This document shows positions 48,087 through 57,386 of a stretch of DNA of 64,000 bases, in pieces. The translations under genes were made by a program, and so were the position numbers. Source of the DNA: Texcoconibacillus texcoconensis. GTDB taxonomy: Bacteria > Bacillota > Bacilli > Bacillales > Salisediminibacteriaceae. The stretch covers positions 315,219 to 379,218 of the forward strand of contig NZ_JACHHB010000002.1 of assembly GCF_014202575.1 (NCBI RefSeq), in the 5' to 3' direction. Every line of letters begins with the position of its first letter. Positions within the stretch are counted from its first letter, which is position 1. The notes beneath the pieces were generated by a model. That model did not search any database, was not told where the DNA came from, and saw only the letters and a program-made list of their open reading frames with translations.

Positions 48087-49070
48087 TTATACATTCAATT
48101 TTGCCCATTCACTTTCTACTTCATTAGTATCTAAGTCTATACCAATCATCACTAAGTAATGTCTTCCTTTATATTCTGCCGGTTCCAAGTAAGTTCTTTT
48201 CATTACGTGTTGTAGTAAGTAGCACCTATCCTTTAAAGGGATGTATCCTTTTGCCCTTAACAAATTTGGTTGCCACTTCTTTAAGAATTTATCCACTTTA
48301 GCTTGTTTCGTGTGTTGATTAAATTCCAATATAATGGTATTTATTCGTGAATAGGATCGGTGATGTTTATGTTCATGGTTGTGATGATGCTTATTTTCGC
48401 GTTGAGAATGTGTATAGTTATTTTTGTGTAATGATATTTTATTATCGATCACATTTACATTTTCTAACAAGATGTCTAAATCGACTTCACTATAAGAAGT
48501 AAAATAAACAGGTGATTCTGCATTTTGTTTCTTAATTACTTTCTTTACTTTCTCCTTATGAGACGCTGAAATCAAATCTACTTTATTCAATATTAATATA
48601 TCAGCAACTTCTATTTGTCTTCGGGTTGTTTGAACTAGTTCTCGAACGGACTCAAAAATACTGTTATACTCAAGAATATTCTCGCCATCTAGGACAGTTA
48701 TTACTTTTTCTAAATAAAGGCAATCGATTAGTTCTGGTTCAGTCAAAGAATCTACTACTTCTTCCGGATTTGCCACTCCGGTCAATTCAATAAAAATTAC
48801 ATCTGGCTTATTTTCAAGGAGCTTTTTGATCGAATCGGAAACTTCACTTTTTTTACTGCAGCAAATACAACCATCCAATAACTTTTCCATGATTTGTTGT
48901 TGATTTTTTTCGAGAATAATCTCTCCATCCATATCTGCCTCCCCTATCTCATTCATTAAGACAGCAGGAGCAACTCCCTTCTCATCACATCTTCTGAGTA
49001 ATTGCTTTAAAAGTGTTGTTTTTCCGCTCCCTAAAAAACCACTTAAAACAAATACCGGGATTTTTTTCAT
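48087..49070 (-). CDS. COG0523 (CobW/YciC/ZagA-type) GTP-dependent metallochaperone
   Basis: 327 residues. The P-loop is FLGSGKTTLLKQLL, the metal-binding CxCC is CICC (68-71), Walker B-like EL TGVANP follows, and the G4 motif is LNKVDL. A His-rich stretch near residue 225 (KHHHNHEHKHH) precedes the C-terminal CobW domain. COG0523 proteins linked to Zur deliver zinc to essential enzymes under zinc limitation; YciC/ZagA of B. subtilis is the nearest model. The upstream Zur-like box at 49132 and two other Zur boxes around support zinc over cobalamin or nitrile hydratase roles. Confidence 0.92.
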   Translation of the reverse strand: MKKIPVFVLSGFLGSGKTTLLKQLLRRCDEKGVAPAVLMNEIGEADMDGEIILEKNQQQIMEKLLDGCICCSKKSEVSDSIKKLLENKPDVIFIELTGVANPEEVVDSLTEPELIDCLYLEKVITVLDGENILEYNSIFESVRELVQTTRRQIEVADILILNKVDLISASHKEKVKKVIKKQNAESPVYFTSYSEVDLDILLENVNVIDNKISLHKNNYTHSQRENKHHHNHEHKHHRSYSRINTIILEFNQHTKQAKVDKFLKKWQPNLLRAKGYIPLKDRCYLLQHVMKRTYLEPAEYKGRHYLVMIGIDLDTNEVESEWAKLNV

Positions 49071-49131
49071 TCTTTTACCACTCCCTAATGATCGCTTACT
49101 CTTTTCTTCCTTTAATATATATGAAATTAAA

Positions 49132-49146
49132 TCGTAACAATTCCTA
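49132..49146 (+). promoter_or_regulatory. Probable Zur box upstream of the COG0523 GTPase
   Basis: TCGTAACAATTCCTA agrees with TCGTAATNATTACGA at 12 of 15 positions (counting N), flanked by AAA and TTTA, 62 bp before the start. Weaker than the other two. Confidence 0.62.
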
Positions 49147-49222
49147 TTTACAGGTGTTTTCTTTTATAAAAACGAGGAGATCATTTCCCCAATAATTTCA
49201 GGCAATGCCTGTGACTTAAATT

Positions 49223-49259
49223 AAAAAAAGGCTCCCCATTTTTTGAGGAACCTGCCTTA
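49223..49259 (-). terminator. Terminator of ypjP
   Basis: AAGGCAGGTTCCTC pairs with GGGGAGCCTT, followed by TTTTTT on the minus strand. Confidence 0.82.
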
Positions 49260-49264
49260 ACTTA

Positions 49265-49897
49265 TTATGATGACATCCACTTTGGCGGCGTGTTTTTATC
49301 CCAATATACATCACCGATATTATAGTGTTCTTCAAAATCATCATCACTTAAATGGTAGTGGAAATTAAACCAGTAACCATCCTTCGGCTTTTTATCACGC
49401 CGGACGTGAAACATTGCTATTTCTTCTTCACTAAGGTCGTCATAAAGGTGGAATATCTTTTCTCCATAAGGTGATGAACCGAGCTCAGAAATAGAGAGAT
49501 ACTTAAGTTTCTCAGGGTCTTCTTCATGTAAAAGCATTTCAAGAACTTCTTCTATGTTTGGCAATATGGTTGTCATGACATCATCTTCGACTTTTTCAAT
49601 AATTTTAGGACCTAGTTTAGCCATCGTATAATCAACTGCTTGTTCCGATAAAGCATCGATGACATATGTATTCGAATCAAGGTCAGCAAATGCCTCTTCT
49701 ATAGAAGAATCTTCATCAAGGCTCTCTTCTGTATTCACTGCATTCGGTTCGGCCGCTAATGCTTCTCCTTGATCTTCACTATCAGAAACGGCCTTACTGC
49801 TCTCTGCATTTCCATCTAAATAGGTTGGCGGGATATACATCCCGACTGTCATTAACGTAATAAGGACAACTGATATTTTTTTCAACCAAAGTTTCAT
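49265..49897 (-). CDS. ypjP: YpjP family exported protein
   Basis: 210 residues: a signal or anchor helix at the N-terminus (MKLWLKKISVVLITLMTVGM), an acidic low-complexity spacer (about 30-70), and the conserved domain with EKIFHLYDDLSEEEIAMFHV, RRDKKPKDGYWFNFHYH and the terminal DVYWDKNTPPKWMSS. This ending is the hallmark of B. subtilis YpjP. Function unknown; conserved in Bacillaceae. A good ribosome binding site (AAGGAG) precedes the ATG. Monocistronic. Confidence 0.88.
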   Translation of the reverse strand: MKLWLKKISVVLITLMTVGMYIPPTYLDGNAESSKAVSDSEDQGEALAAEPNAVNTEESLDEDSSIEEAFADLDSNTYVIDALSEQAVDYTMAKLGPKIIEKVEDDVMTTILPNIEEVLEMLLHEEDPEKLKYLSISELGSSPYGEKIFHLYDDLSEEEIAMFHVRRDKKPKDGYWFNFHYHLSDDDFEEHYNIGDVYWDKNTPPKWMSS

Positions 49898-50190
49898 AAA
49901 ATTAGCTCCTTATAGCCGACATTTCTTACCTATTATTTTAGCATATTTACAAGGAATGAGGTTCACTAAACTTTGAGTAAGTTCGTCGTTTCATTCTCAA
50001 CATCCCCTTTGATTCTTAGTCTAACGAATTTATTTTTCGTTGTCCAAGCCAGGGGCTTTAGAGATCGTTTAGTCACGTAAATCTCCCTTAGATAGTCCCT
50101 ACTAGCTTAATAACTAAAATCATATCCTCCTTCTTGTCCACATATTCATTTTTATGTATTAATAATGTTAACGCTAAGGGGGCTTCTAGC

Positions 50191-51684
50191 ATGAAGAGGT
50201 CGACCATTGATTGGCCTTTTTTCTTTATAGCGATTTTGTTTTTAATTGGAATATGTGCGTCCATCTTTTTATATCCAGACCAAATTTTCCTCTTATTTGA
50301 CTCTTTACGAGTTCGGATAAACGAAGCGTTAGGCATCATCTATTTGTGGATTGGTTTGTGTTCGTTATTGTTTTTAATATGGGTGGCGTTTAGCCGTTTT
50401 GGTAAAATCAAGCTTGGAAAAGAAAACGATGTTCCAGCGTTCTCAAATGTCAGCTGGTTAGCGATGATTTTTTGTGCGGGGATTGGGTCTGGCATTTTGT
50501 TCTGGGGCACGATTGAATGGGGGTATCACATGAACGAACCCCTATTTGGTTTTCTTCCCCATACTCCATCTTCTATTGAATGGAGTGCGGCATATGGACT
50601 GTTTCACCACGGACCTACGGCCTGGGCTATATATGGACTACCTGCTTTGCCCATTGCTTACTTGTATCACGTGAAGGAACGCCCAGTTTTGAAAATTAGT
50701 GAAGCATGTAGTCCTATTTTAAAGCAGCATAGTGATGGACTGATTGGAAAATCTTTAGATTTATTTTTTGTGATTAGCTTGCTCGGAGCATCAGGGACAT
50801 CTTTAGGGATTAGTGTTCCAATGATGTCTGCAGGTGTGGCGAAAATCACTGGAATCGAAAGGAGCTTCATACTAGATTTAGGGGTTTTATTTATCTGCAC
50901 GGCCCTGTTTGCATTCAGTGTTTTTGCCGGGCTTGAAAAAGGAATAAAGTTCCTTAGTAACGTGAACATCTATTTAATTTTTCTCATCCTTCTTCTCGTT
51001 TTTATCTTAGGTCCGACAGTATTTATTTTAGAAGTTTCAACCAGTAGTGTGGGGCTTATTGCAAACAATTTTTTTCGATTAAATACATGGATGGATCCTA
51101 TCGGGCAGTCTGGTTTACCAGAAAAGTGGACGGTTTTCTATTGGGCTTGGTGGATCGTCTACGCCCCATTTGTTGGCTTATTCATCGCAAAGGTTTCAAA
51201 AGGACGAACGATAAAGCAAATGATTCTAGGAACAATAATACTCGGCCCTTTAGGCTGCTGGCTCTTTTATTTCATCTTAGGAAATTATGGACTTTCTTTA
51301 CAATTGACAGGTCAATTAGACATTACATCTATCATCGAACAAGGAAAAGCCAACGAAGCGATTATCTCAATCATACATTCTCTACCTTTGGGAAATCTCT
51401 TGGTCACCTTATTTACAATTCTAGCGATTGTTTTTACCGCAACGACATATGATACATCTTCATATTTAATCGCTGCCGTCACACAACGATCATTAAATAA
51501 CGACCCTATTAGATGGAACCGTCTATTCTGGGCGTTTGCCTTAGCCATCCCCCCTGCTGCTTTATTGTTTATCGGAGGGCTTACTACTCTCCAAGCAGTT
51601 ACCATTATCGTCGCACTTCCTTCCACCTTGATGATGATTCTTCTATCGCTTTCTTTTTTAAAGTTGATGGAAGAAAGGGAGTGA
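50191..51684 (+). CDS. BCCT-family transporter, second copy
   Basis: 497 residues, about 12 membrane helices, of the same subgroup as the carrier at 39348: CAGIGSGILFWGTIEWGYH in helix 3 and WTVFYWAWWIVYAPFVGLFIAKVSKGRT in the aromatic box. The ATG at 50191 has AAGGGGGC upstream; the open frame extends 19 codons earlier. The two copies differ enough to be old paralogues with possibly different substrates. No betaine or carnitine metabolic genes are adjacent. Confidence 0.9.
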   Translation: MKRSTIDWPFFFIAILFLIGICASIFLYPDQIFLLFDSLRVRINEALGIIYLWIGLCSLLFLIWVAFSRFGKIKLGKENDVPAFSNVSWLAMIFCAGIGSGILFWGTIEWGYHMNEPLFGFLPHTPSSIEWSAAYGLFHHGPTAWAIYGLPALPIAYLYHVKERPVLKISEACSPILKQHSDGLIGKSLDLFFVISLLGASGTSLGISVPMMSAGVAKITGIERSFILDLGVLFICTALFAFSVFAGLEKGIKFLSNVNIYLIFLILLLVFILGPTVFILEVSTSSVGLIANNFFRLNTWMDPIGQSGLPEKWTVFYWAWWIVYAPFVGLFIAKVSKGRTIKQMILGTIILGPLGCWLFYFILGNYGLSLQLTGQLDITSIIEQGKANEAIISIIHSLPLGNLLVTLFTILAIVFTATTYDTSSYLIAAVTQRSLNNDPIRWNRLFWAFALAIPPAALLFIGGLTTLQAVTIIVALPSTLMMILLSLSFLKLMEERE

Positions 51685-51904
51685 ATGCTATTAGCAGAAG
51701 CGACATTTACAACGAGCCAAGGGTACACAGTGATGTTCAAACCAATGGAGGAGCTGATTCGAATTTTTTAAGCTGAAGAAAGGCTTTCTGTCGAGTAGCT
51801 TCATTTTACTACATACAATCGCTGGGGTCTTTTTTCATCCTCTTCTCCTCCACATTCTATTTCACGAAGGTGATTCGATATTGTTTATTTCATACACAGG
51901 TACC

Positions 51905-52537
51905 TTAAATGACATTTAAGTTTTTTATCCCATACTGGATAAGCTCACTTTTATTTTGAATGTCAAGTTTATTCATGATATTGGTTTTGTGAGTTTCTAC
52001 AGTTTTAGGACTTATAATGAGGCGTTCTGCAATCTGTTTATTTGTGTAACCAAGGACAGTCAGACGAACAATTTCTTTCTCCCTCATGGAAAGGATAGAA
52101 AAACTTTTGCCCCTACTTTGAAAAAGTCTATTCATCTGTTCATCAGACAGACCAACTTTATAATATCTTTTCCCACTCATAACATGTTTGATTGCTTCGT
52201 GCATATCGCTTCTGTCACTCTTTTTCAGAATAAAACCTTCCACATCTAGTTCCGCCGCTTTCTTAATATAGGCCTCTTCATCATGCATCGATAAGAAGAT
52301 GATTTTAATATCCGGAAACTCCTTTTTCATACGTTCGGCAGATGTTAAACCGTCAAGTCCCTCGGGCATAGAAATATCAAGTAGAACAACATCTGGTTGT
52401 TCAACCGAAGCGATCTGCATAGCTTCTTCTCCATCGCTAGCTTGTCCAACCACCTCAAAGGTGTTATTTGCTTCTAGTAACATCACAATTCCAAGACGTA
52501 TCAAGGCATGATCATCCACAACTAACACTTTTATCAT
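51905..52537 (-). CDS. NarL/LuxR-type response regulator
   Basis: 210 residues: receiver domain with acidic pocket VVDDHA and phospho-acceptor Asp54 (VVLLDISMPEG), conserved Lys in FILKKSD, and a C-terminal LuxR helix-turn-helix (LSMREKEIVRLTVLGYTNKQIAERLIISPKTVETHKTNIMNKL). I prefer the ATG at 52537, which overlaps the kinase stop as ATGA and has GGAGGAGG at proper distance, to the ATG two codons earlier. Partner of the adjacent kinase; its targets may be the neighbouring sulfide genes, by position only. Confidence 0.92.
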   Translation of the reverse strand: MIKVLVVDDHALIRLGIVMLLEANNTFEVVGQASDGEEAMQIASVEQPDVVLLDISMPEGLDGLTSAERMKKEFPDIKIIFLSMHDEEAYIKKAAELDVEGFILKKSDRSDMHEAIKHVMSGKRYYKVGLSDEQMNRLFQSRGKSFSILSMREKEIVRLTVLGYTNKQIAERLIISPKTVETHKTNIMNKLDIQNKSELIQYGIKNLNVI

Positions 52538-53565
52538 TGCCATCCCTCCTCCAAAGGGGTGTGAATAAACACCGAAGTGCCATTTCCAGGTGCAGACTCT
52601 AAGCGGAAAACCCCTCCTATTTGATCAACTCGCTCTTCCATGTGCTTCATGCCTAGTCCTTTATGTTCATATTCGTTTCTATTAAAACCGATTCCATTAT
52701 CATAGATGTTTAAAAATAGGCCGTCGCATCTCTCTTCAAGAAGAACTTTTACGCTCGTTGCTTTTGCGTATTTACTCGTGTTATGCAAAGCCTCTTGAAT
52801 CACACGATATAGATTAATTTCTACATCGGCAGGCAGACGAGAAAATATATTAGAATGAAATGTAAAAGTTGTCTGGGGGTGATTTTTTTTCATCGTTTCG
52901 ATTAAATCTTCGACAGCTGCGACGAGGCCTAAACGATCGAGACTTTTAGGTCTAAGTTGTGAGGAGTAAGCCTTCACATCGGCCATGACTCTGTTTAATT
53001 CATTGCGTACCTCATGAACATATTGATTCACCCGCTCATCTTCTACAAATGACTCTACAGCTTGCAAAGCTACAGAAATTGAATATAAGGACTGACCGAC
53101 ACCATCATGTAATTCTTGAGCTAATCGTTGATGTTCGGTTTCTTTAGCTTCGATGAGTTTCTGAATCATCCATTTCGACAAGCGTATTTCTTCTTCTCGT
53201 TTTTTCTGACGTTGATCACGGAGGACAAGCAAATACTCCTTAGAACGAGATTCATTGTCTTCATAAATTAAAGCTGTGCTCATTTCCACTTCTAATTTTA
53301 CTCCCAGATAAGTCGGCATTTGCGATTTAAAATAAGGAACCTTTTCTTGCTCTATTAAGTAACAGCGATTTTCACCTGGTTCCACTTTTCGCTCTTGGCA
53401 AAACTTGCAATAAGGAACCTGATCAAATAACCGCCAACCTGTTAAATCTCTCGCTGCTGGATTCATCATTAAGATGTTTCTTTCATGGTCCATGATAAGG
53501 ACACCATCTTGAATATTTTCAAAGATTTGTCTTAAATAACGGTCTTCCAAATGTAAAGGTTTCAT
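52534..53565 (-). CDS. PAS-containing NarL-type sensor histidine kinase with a Cys cluster
   Basis: 343 residues, no membrane helix, so a cytosolic sensor. A PAS domain (about 10-115) contains Cys53, Cys56 and Cys68 in PYCKFCQERKVEPGENRCYL. The HisKA_3 domain has the phospho-acceptor His153 in RLAQELHDGVGQSLYS and a HATPase domain ends the protein (GLGMKHMEERVDQIGGVFRLES). The start at 53565 has GAGGTG ten bases upstream; a second ATG lies three codons earlier. The cysteines could bind a metal or Fe-S cluster or react with persulfides, which would suit its place next to sulfide-oxidation genes; this is inference. Confidence 0.88.
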   Translation of the reverse strand: MKPLHLEDRYLRQIFENIQDGVLIMDHERNILMMNPAARDLTGWRLFDQVPYCKFCQERKVEPGENRCYLIEQEKVPYFKSQMPTYLGVKLEVEMSTALIYEDNESRSKEYLLVLRDQRQKKREEEIRLSKWMIQKLIEAKETEHQRLAQELHDGVGQSLYSISVALQAVESFVEDERVNQYVHEVRNELNRVMADVKAYSSQLRPKSLDRLGLVAAVEDLIETMKKNHPQTTFTFHSNIFSRLPADVEINLYRVIQEALHNTSKYAKATSVKVLLEERCDGLFLNIYDNGIGFNRNEYEHKGLGMKHMEERVDQIGGVFRLESAPGNGTSVFIHTPLEEGWQ

Positions 53566-53642
53566 AGCAACCATCACCTCACTTGATATTACCCTATACT
53601 TATATTGTAACGGATAACGGAGAGAAAGGGTAAAAGAACGAT

Positions 53643-53680
53643 CAGCCGTTGCATCACATTTGTGTGCAACGGCTGTTTTT
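53643..53680. terminator. Hairpin after the CstB-like gene
   Basis: CAGCCGTTGCA pairs with TGCAACGGCTG. The T run is on the plus strand, so for the minus-strand operon termination may be partial, allowing some readthrough into the kinase gene. Confidence 0.6.
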
Positions 53681-53692
53681 AAATCAATCCCA

Positions 53693-55114
53693 TTAATTTG
53701 AAGTAGTTTTTATGTGCTGGTGGTTTATCCAAGCATTATACCCACCAGTTAGATTGACAACATCTTTTACACCATTAGCTTGTAATATACTGCAGGCAAT
53801 AGCAGAACGAAGACCTGAACCACATTGCATGAGAATTTTTTTGTCGTCAGGCACTTCTTGCATTCGGTTTGGCAAGGTCCCGAGCATAATATGTTGCGAT
53901 CCACTAATATGACCATCGTTATATTCAGATAAGTTCCGAACATCGATCACGTGAACTTCTCCTTCTTTAACTTTAGTCTCAGCTTCTTCAGGATGTATTT
54001 CAGGATAGCTTTCTGTCTTCTCAGCTTGCGCTAGAGCGGTCTCTGCTTCCATGACAGTGTCAGTAGTGTCTATGCCAACAGATTGCAAAGCTGTACTAAT
54101 TTCATTCAGTGATTGATCTTTACTAATCAATAGTGTTAACGGACGATGATAATCGACAAGCCATCCAGCCCAATTTGGGAACGATCCGCCAAATGGAATG
54201 TTGATCGATCCAGGAATATGCTCCTGAGCAAAAGCTTGGTGATCCCGCGTATCAATCACTTGCGTGCCTTCTGTGATTTTTGTTTCGACTTCAGAAACCT
54301 CTTTTAGTTCTTCAGGTTCAGGAAGGTTGCTTAAAAGGGCAGGTCCCACCTTATTCACATGTTTCATCACAGCAAAGTATACAGGTGGCTCAGGTTGACC
54401 TTCAATTAAGTCCTGGGCAAACTGTTCTTTATCATTGTATTTGAGCGCCCAATTAAATCGCTTTTCATACCCTACCGTTGAGGAAGGCACAGCGCCTAAT
54501 GATTTTCCACATGCGCTTCCCGCTCCATGAGCAGGCCAAACTTGCAGGAAGTCAGGTAATTGTTTGAAACGTTCTAATGAATCAAACATATCATAGGCAC
54601 CAGACAAAGAGGTTCCTTCAACTCCAGCTGCTTTCTCCAATAGATCGGGACGCCCAATATCTCCGACGAATACGAAATCCCCAGTAAAGATTCCGATCGG
54701 TTCATTGGCATTCGCACCTCCATCCGTTAGGAGAAAAGAGATACTTTCTGGGGTATGACCTGGCGTATACATAACTTCAAACGTCAAATTACCAAGTTCG
54801 AATCGATCCCCGTTCTTCACTAGCTGGTGCGGAAGACCATCTACATATTCATATTTCCAATTTTCATCACCTTCATCTGATACATAAAGCTTTGCATTGA
54901 GACGTTCAGCCATTTCACGAGCACCTGAAACATAATCAGCGTGGATGTGTGTTTCTAAAGCCCCAACAATTTCTAGCCCTTCCGTCTTCGCTGCTTCAAT
55001 GTAAGGTTCAATATCCCTCGCTGGATCGACAATAACCGCTTCCCCTTTCGCCTGACATCCAACCATGTATGAAGCCTGTGCTAACTTCGTGTCATAAAAA
55101 TATTTTAGTAACAT
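53693..55114 (-). CDS. CstB-like persulfide dioxygenase-rhodanese fusion
   Basis: 473 residues in three parts: a metallo-beta-lactamase persulfide dioxygenase (about 1-240; THIHADYVSG with His56/His58, His120, Asp146), an inactive rhodanese-like domain (about 275-360, without a loop Cys) and an active C-terminal rhodanese with Cys431 in LMQCGSGLRS. Cys202 in HGAGSACGK is also kept. This matches CstB of Staphylococcus aureus, which turns persulfides into thiosulfate. It is the last gene after SQR and DUF1641 on the same strand, so it should consume the persulfide made by SQR. Confidence 0.93.
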   Translation of the reverse strand: MLLKYFYDTKLAQASYMVGCQAKGEAVIVDPARDIEPYIEAAKTEGLEIVGALETHIHADYVSGAREMAERLNAKLYVSDEGDENWKYEYVDGLPHQLVKNGDRFELGNLTFEVMYTPGHTPESISFLLTDGGANANEPIGIFTGDFVFVGDIGRPDLLEKAAGVEGTSLSGAYDMFDSLERFKQLPDFLQVWPAHGAGSACGKSLGAVPSSTVGYEKRFNWALKYNDKEQFAQDLIEGQPEPPVYFAVMKHVNKVGPALLSNLPEPEELKEVSEVETKITEGTQVIDTRDHQAFAQEHIPGSINIPFGGSFPNWAGWLVDYHRPLTLLISKDQSLNEISTALQSVGIDTTDTVMEAETALAQAEKTESYPEIHPEEAETKVKEGEVHVIDVRNLSEYNDGHISGSQHIMLGTLPNRMQEVPDDKKILMQCGSGLRSAIACSILQANGVKDVVNLTGGYNAWINHQHIKTTSN

Positions 55115-55219
55115 ATGAAAAACTCCCCTCTTATCATTTGATTATTTAGTGTTAAATAATATGGAAAGGACGATTTCGCCCCACTCCTCCCATCAACTAC
55201 GAAAACTACTTAAGAATTA

Positions 55220-55768
55220 TTACTTGGTGTTTATAGCTTCCAGAGTCGCTTTAGCATAACGCAAACTCTTTTGGACACTTGGATCTTTCATCCATTTCAT
55301 TACAGTAAAGACTGAAATATGTCCCCCCTTCATCTCCTCTGCACGAGCTTGAATTTCATCAGCCTTTTCCAACAACTCTTTCCCTTTTTGTGCGAGAGAG
55401 TGCTCATTGATAGATGCGGAAATATATGATAGGGATTCTTCGTCATTCCAAACACTTTCTGCAAATGTTACAATCTCTTCGGTTCGTTCTACCAGTTTAA
55501 GTAAAACTGGCATTTTCCCGATCAATTTTACTAACGCTTCTAAACTTTCCTGATCAATCGAAGACAGACTTATCTGCTCCTCCAAATAATCCATTGATGC
55601 ACGATCACCGAACGTGTGCTGACCAAATTGGACCATCTGATCTAGCGATTCCACAGAAGCTTGGATTTCAGGCAACTTATTCAGCAAATACGTCATTGAC
55701 TCTTGTACGTCGGGATTTTCCAGCGTTTCAGCCCACAGTGGTTTCTTTTCTTCTGCCTGCTTCGTCAT
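55220..55768 (-). CDS. DUF1641 family protein
   Basis: 182 residues, largely helical with heptad-like repeats and no membrane segment: MTYLLNKLPEIQASVESLDQM, LVKLIGKMPVLLKLVERTEEI and KWMKDPSVQKSLRYAKATLEAI, the usual DUF1641 pattern. The ATG at 55768 has AAGGAG eight bases upstream. DUF1641 proteins commonly accompany sulfide:quinone oxidoreductases or formate dehydrogenase-like enzymes; a scaffold or membrane-association role is plausible but unproven. Confidence 0.87.
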   Translation of the reverse strand: MTKQAEEKKPLWAETLENPDVQESMTYLLNKLPEIQASVESLDQMVQFGQHTFGDRASMDYLEEQISLSSIDQESLEALVKLIGKMPVLLKLVERTEEIVTFAESVWNDEESLSYISASINEHSLAQKGKELLEKADEIQARAEEMKGGHISVFTVMKWMKDPSVQKSLRYAKATLEAINTK

Positions 55769-55814
55769 CGCATTCACTCCTTACTATAGTATAAAAGGGT
55801 TGGCTCACCGTCAG

Positions 55815-57008
55815 TTACATAACCCCTTTTAACATGCCATTCCAGTAAATAATCGGAAGAAAGTCTTTCTTTAAGTGATACATACTTTGACGTTCTTTCG
55901 CCTGATTAAACGGCATCGATTCTGTTGGTACTTTATAATAATCGAATTCGGCTAAAATTAACGAACGGTATCCAGTAACGATTGGACAAGAACTATATCC
56001 GTCATAAGAGGCTTCCATGGGAGCACCCTTTAAATGTGATATGATGTTATTTGCCACCACAGGTGCTTGTTTTCGAATCGCTGCTCCTGTTTTGGAAGTA
56101 GGCAGATTGCTGGCATCACCCAAGCCAAAGACATTGTCATATTTCGCATGTTGAAGAGTGTGTTTGTGTACATCCACCCAACCTTCTTCACTAGCTAGTG
56201 GACTGTCGGCTAGAAAAGATGGTGCCTTCATCGGCGGAGTGACATGCATCATGTCAAAGGAGGTTGTAAAAACCTCACCTGTATCTAGATTTTCAAACAC
56301 CGCTTCTTTCTTGTCCCCTCTGACTTCAGTCAAGTTTGTTCTGAAGTTCGTTTTTATCCGTTTACGGTCGATTACTTTTTCAAGTGCCCTCTTATATTCT
56401 TCTACGTCAAAGATTCCTGGATTTGCAGAACACAACGTGACTTCCGTATTCTCGCGTACACCATGAAGGTTAAAAGCATCCTCCGCTAAATACATGATTT
56501 TTTGCGGAGCGCCTCCGCACTTAACCGGGGAATTAGGATGGGTGAAAACAGCCTTTCCGCCTTTAAAATTACGTATTGTCTCCCAAGTGTAATCTACATG
56601 CTCATACGAATAGTTGCTGCATACACCATTTTTCCCGAGCGTCTCTTTCAAGCCTTTTATCCCATCCCAATTAATTTCAATACCAGGAGCTACGACCAAA
56701 TAGTCATAACTAACTGTTTGACCGTCATCTACTCGTACTTCATTGTTATCAGGATCAAATTCAACGACAGCTTGTTGAATGTGGTGAGCACCAAATGGTA
56801 TGACTGATTTCATATCCCTTTTTGAGGCCTCTTTCTTTGCTGCACCACCTCCAACGAGCGTCCAAAGCGGTTGGTAAAAATGATTCATAGCCGGATCAAT
56901 TAAAGCAATGTCATGTTTAAAAGAACTTGATTGACGCAACAATCGTGATGCAACGCTAATTCCAGCACTGCCTGCACCAATGATTAAAATTTTAAAATGT
57001 GATTTCAT
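55815..57008 (-). CDS. sqr: Sulfide:quinone oxidoreductase (type II-like)
   Basis: 397 residues of the FAD disulfide oxidoreductase fold: FAD motif ILIIGAGSAGISVASRL, redox cysteines Cys130 (GVCSNYSYE) and Cys164 (PVKCGGAPQK), second FAD stretch VFGLGDASNLPTSKTGAAIRKQAPVVA, and a C-terminal membrane-contact region (FLPIIYWNGMLKGVM). It oxidises sulfide to persulfide or polysulfide and passes electrons to menaquinone at the inner face of the membrane. GAGGAGG precedes the ATG. First gene of the SQR-DUF1641-CstB-like set. Confidence 0.93.
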   Translation of the reverse strand: MKSHFKILIIGAGSAGISVASRLLRQSSSFKHDIALIDPAMNHFYQPLWTLVGGGAAKKEASKRDMKSVIPFGAHHIQQAVVEFDPDNNEVRVDDGQTVSYDYLVVAPGIEINWDGIKGLKETLGKNGVCSNYSYEHVDYTWETIRNFKGGKAVFTHPNSPVKCGGAPQKIMYLAEDAFNLHGVRENTEVTLCSANPGIFDVEEYKRALEKVIDRKRIKTNFRTNLTEVRGDKKEAVFENLDTGEVFTTSFDMMHVTPPMKAPSFLADSPLASEEGWVDVHKHTLQHAKYDNVFGLGDASNLPTSKTGAAIRKQAPVVANNIISHLKGAPMEASYDGYSSCPIVTGYRSLILAEFDYYKVPTESMPFNQAKERQSMYHLKKDFLPIIYWNGMLKGVM

Positions 57009-57239
57009 TACCGTTTCCTCCTCACAATATTATTTTAACGGTTCCCACTGTTCCCAAAGTGCTAACTATGTTTATAAGTCCATAATAGTGTCAATTTTGT
57101 GAACGTACCATCGGTGAATTCCCTTATTTGTATACGCTTTCATTTAAGAGAGGCGTTTTTTAGAAGGCTCTTTTCGTAAACTTTGTTGTTTTTGATAAAA
57201 TCGGAGGAAAGATAGGTGGCGAAATGTGGCGTCACGTTC

Positions 57240-57285
57240 ACTTTCTCGGTCGCTCCGGACATTGATTCCGTTATTTACTTAAATT
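57240..57285. repeat. Dispersed short repeat copy (GGACATTGATTCCGTTATT)
   Basis: A single copy of the element clustered at 3333-3515, lying between SQR and the SulP gene. Confidence 0.6.
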
Positions 57286-57316
57286 TAGAAAACTGCCTTT
57301 CATAAAAAGTCTGTAC

Positions 57317-57363
57317 TAAAAAACCACTCTCCAAATCTTTATAAAGACTTGGAGAGTGGTTTA
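57317..57363 (-). terminator. Terminator of the SulP gene
   Basis: AAACCACTCTCCAA pairs with TTGGAGAGTGGTTT, followed by TTTTAG on the minus strand. Confidence 0.88.
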
Positions 57364-57386
57364 ATTTTGCATTCTAATCTTGTAGC

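Noticed and set aside
50167-50182. Possible cre (TGTTAACGCTAAGG) before the second BCCT gene
   Set aside because: Three mismatches to the consensus, including the conserved trailing C, so not called.
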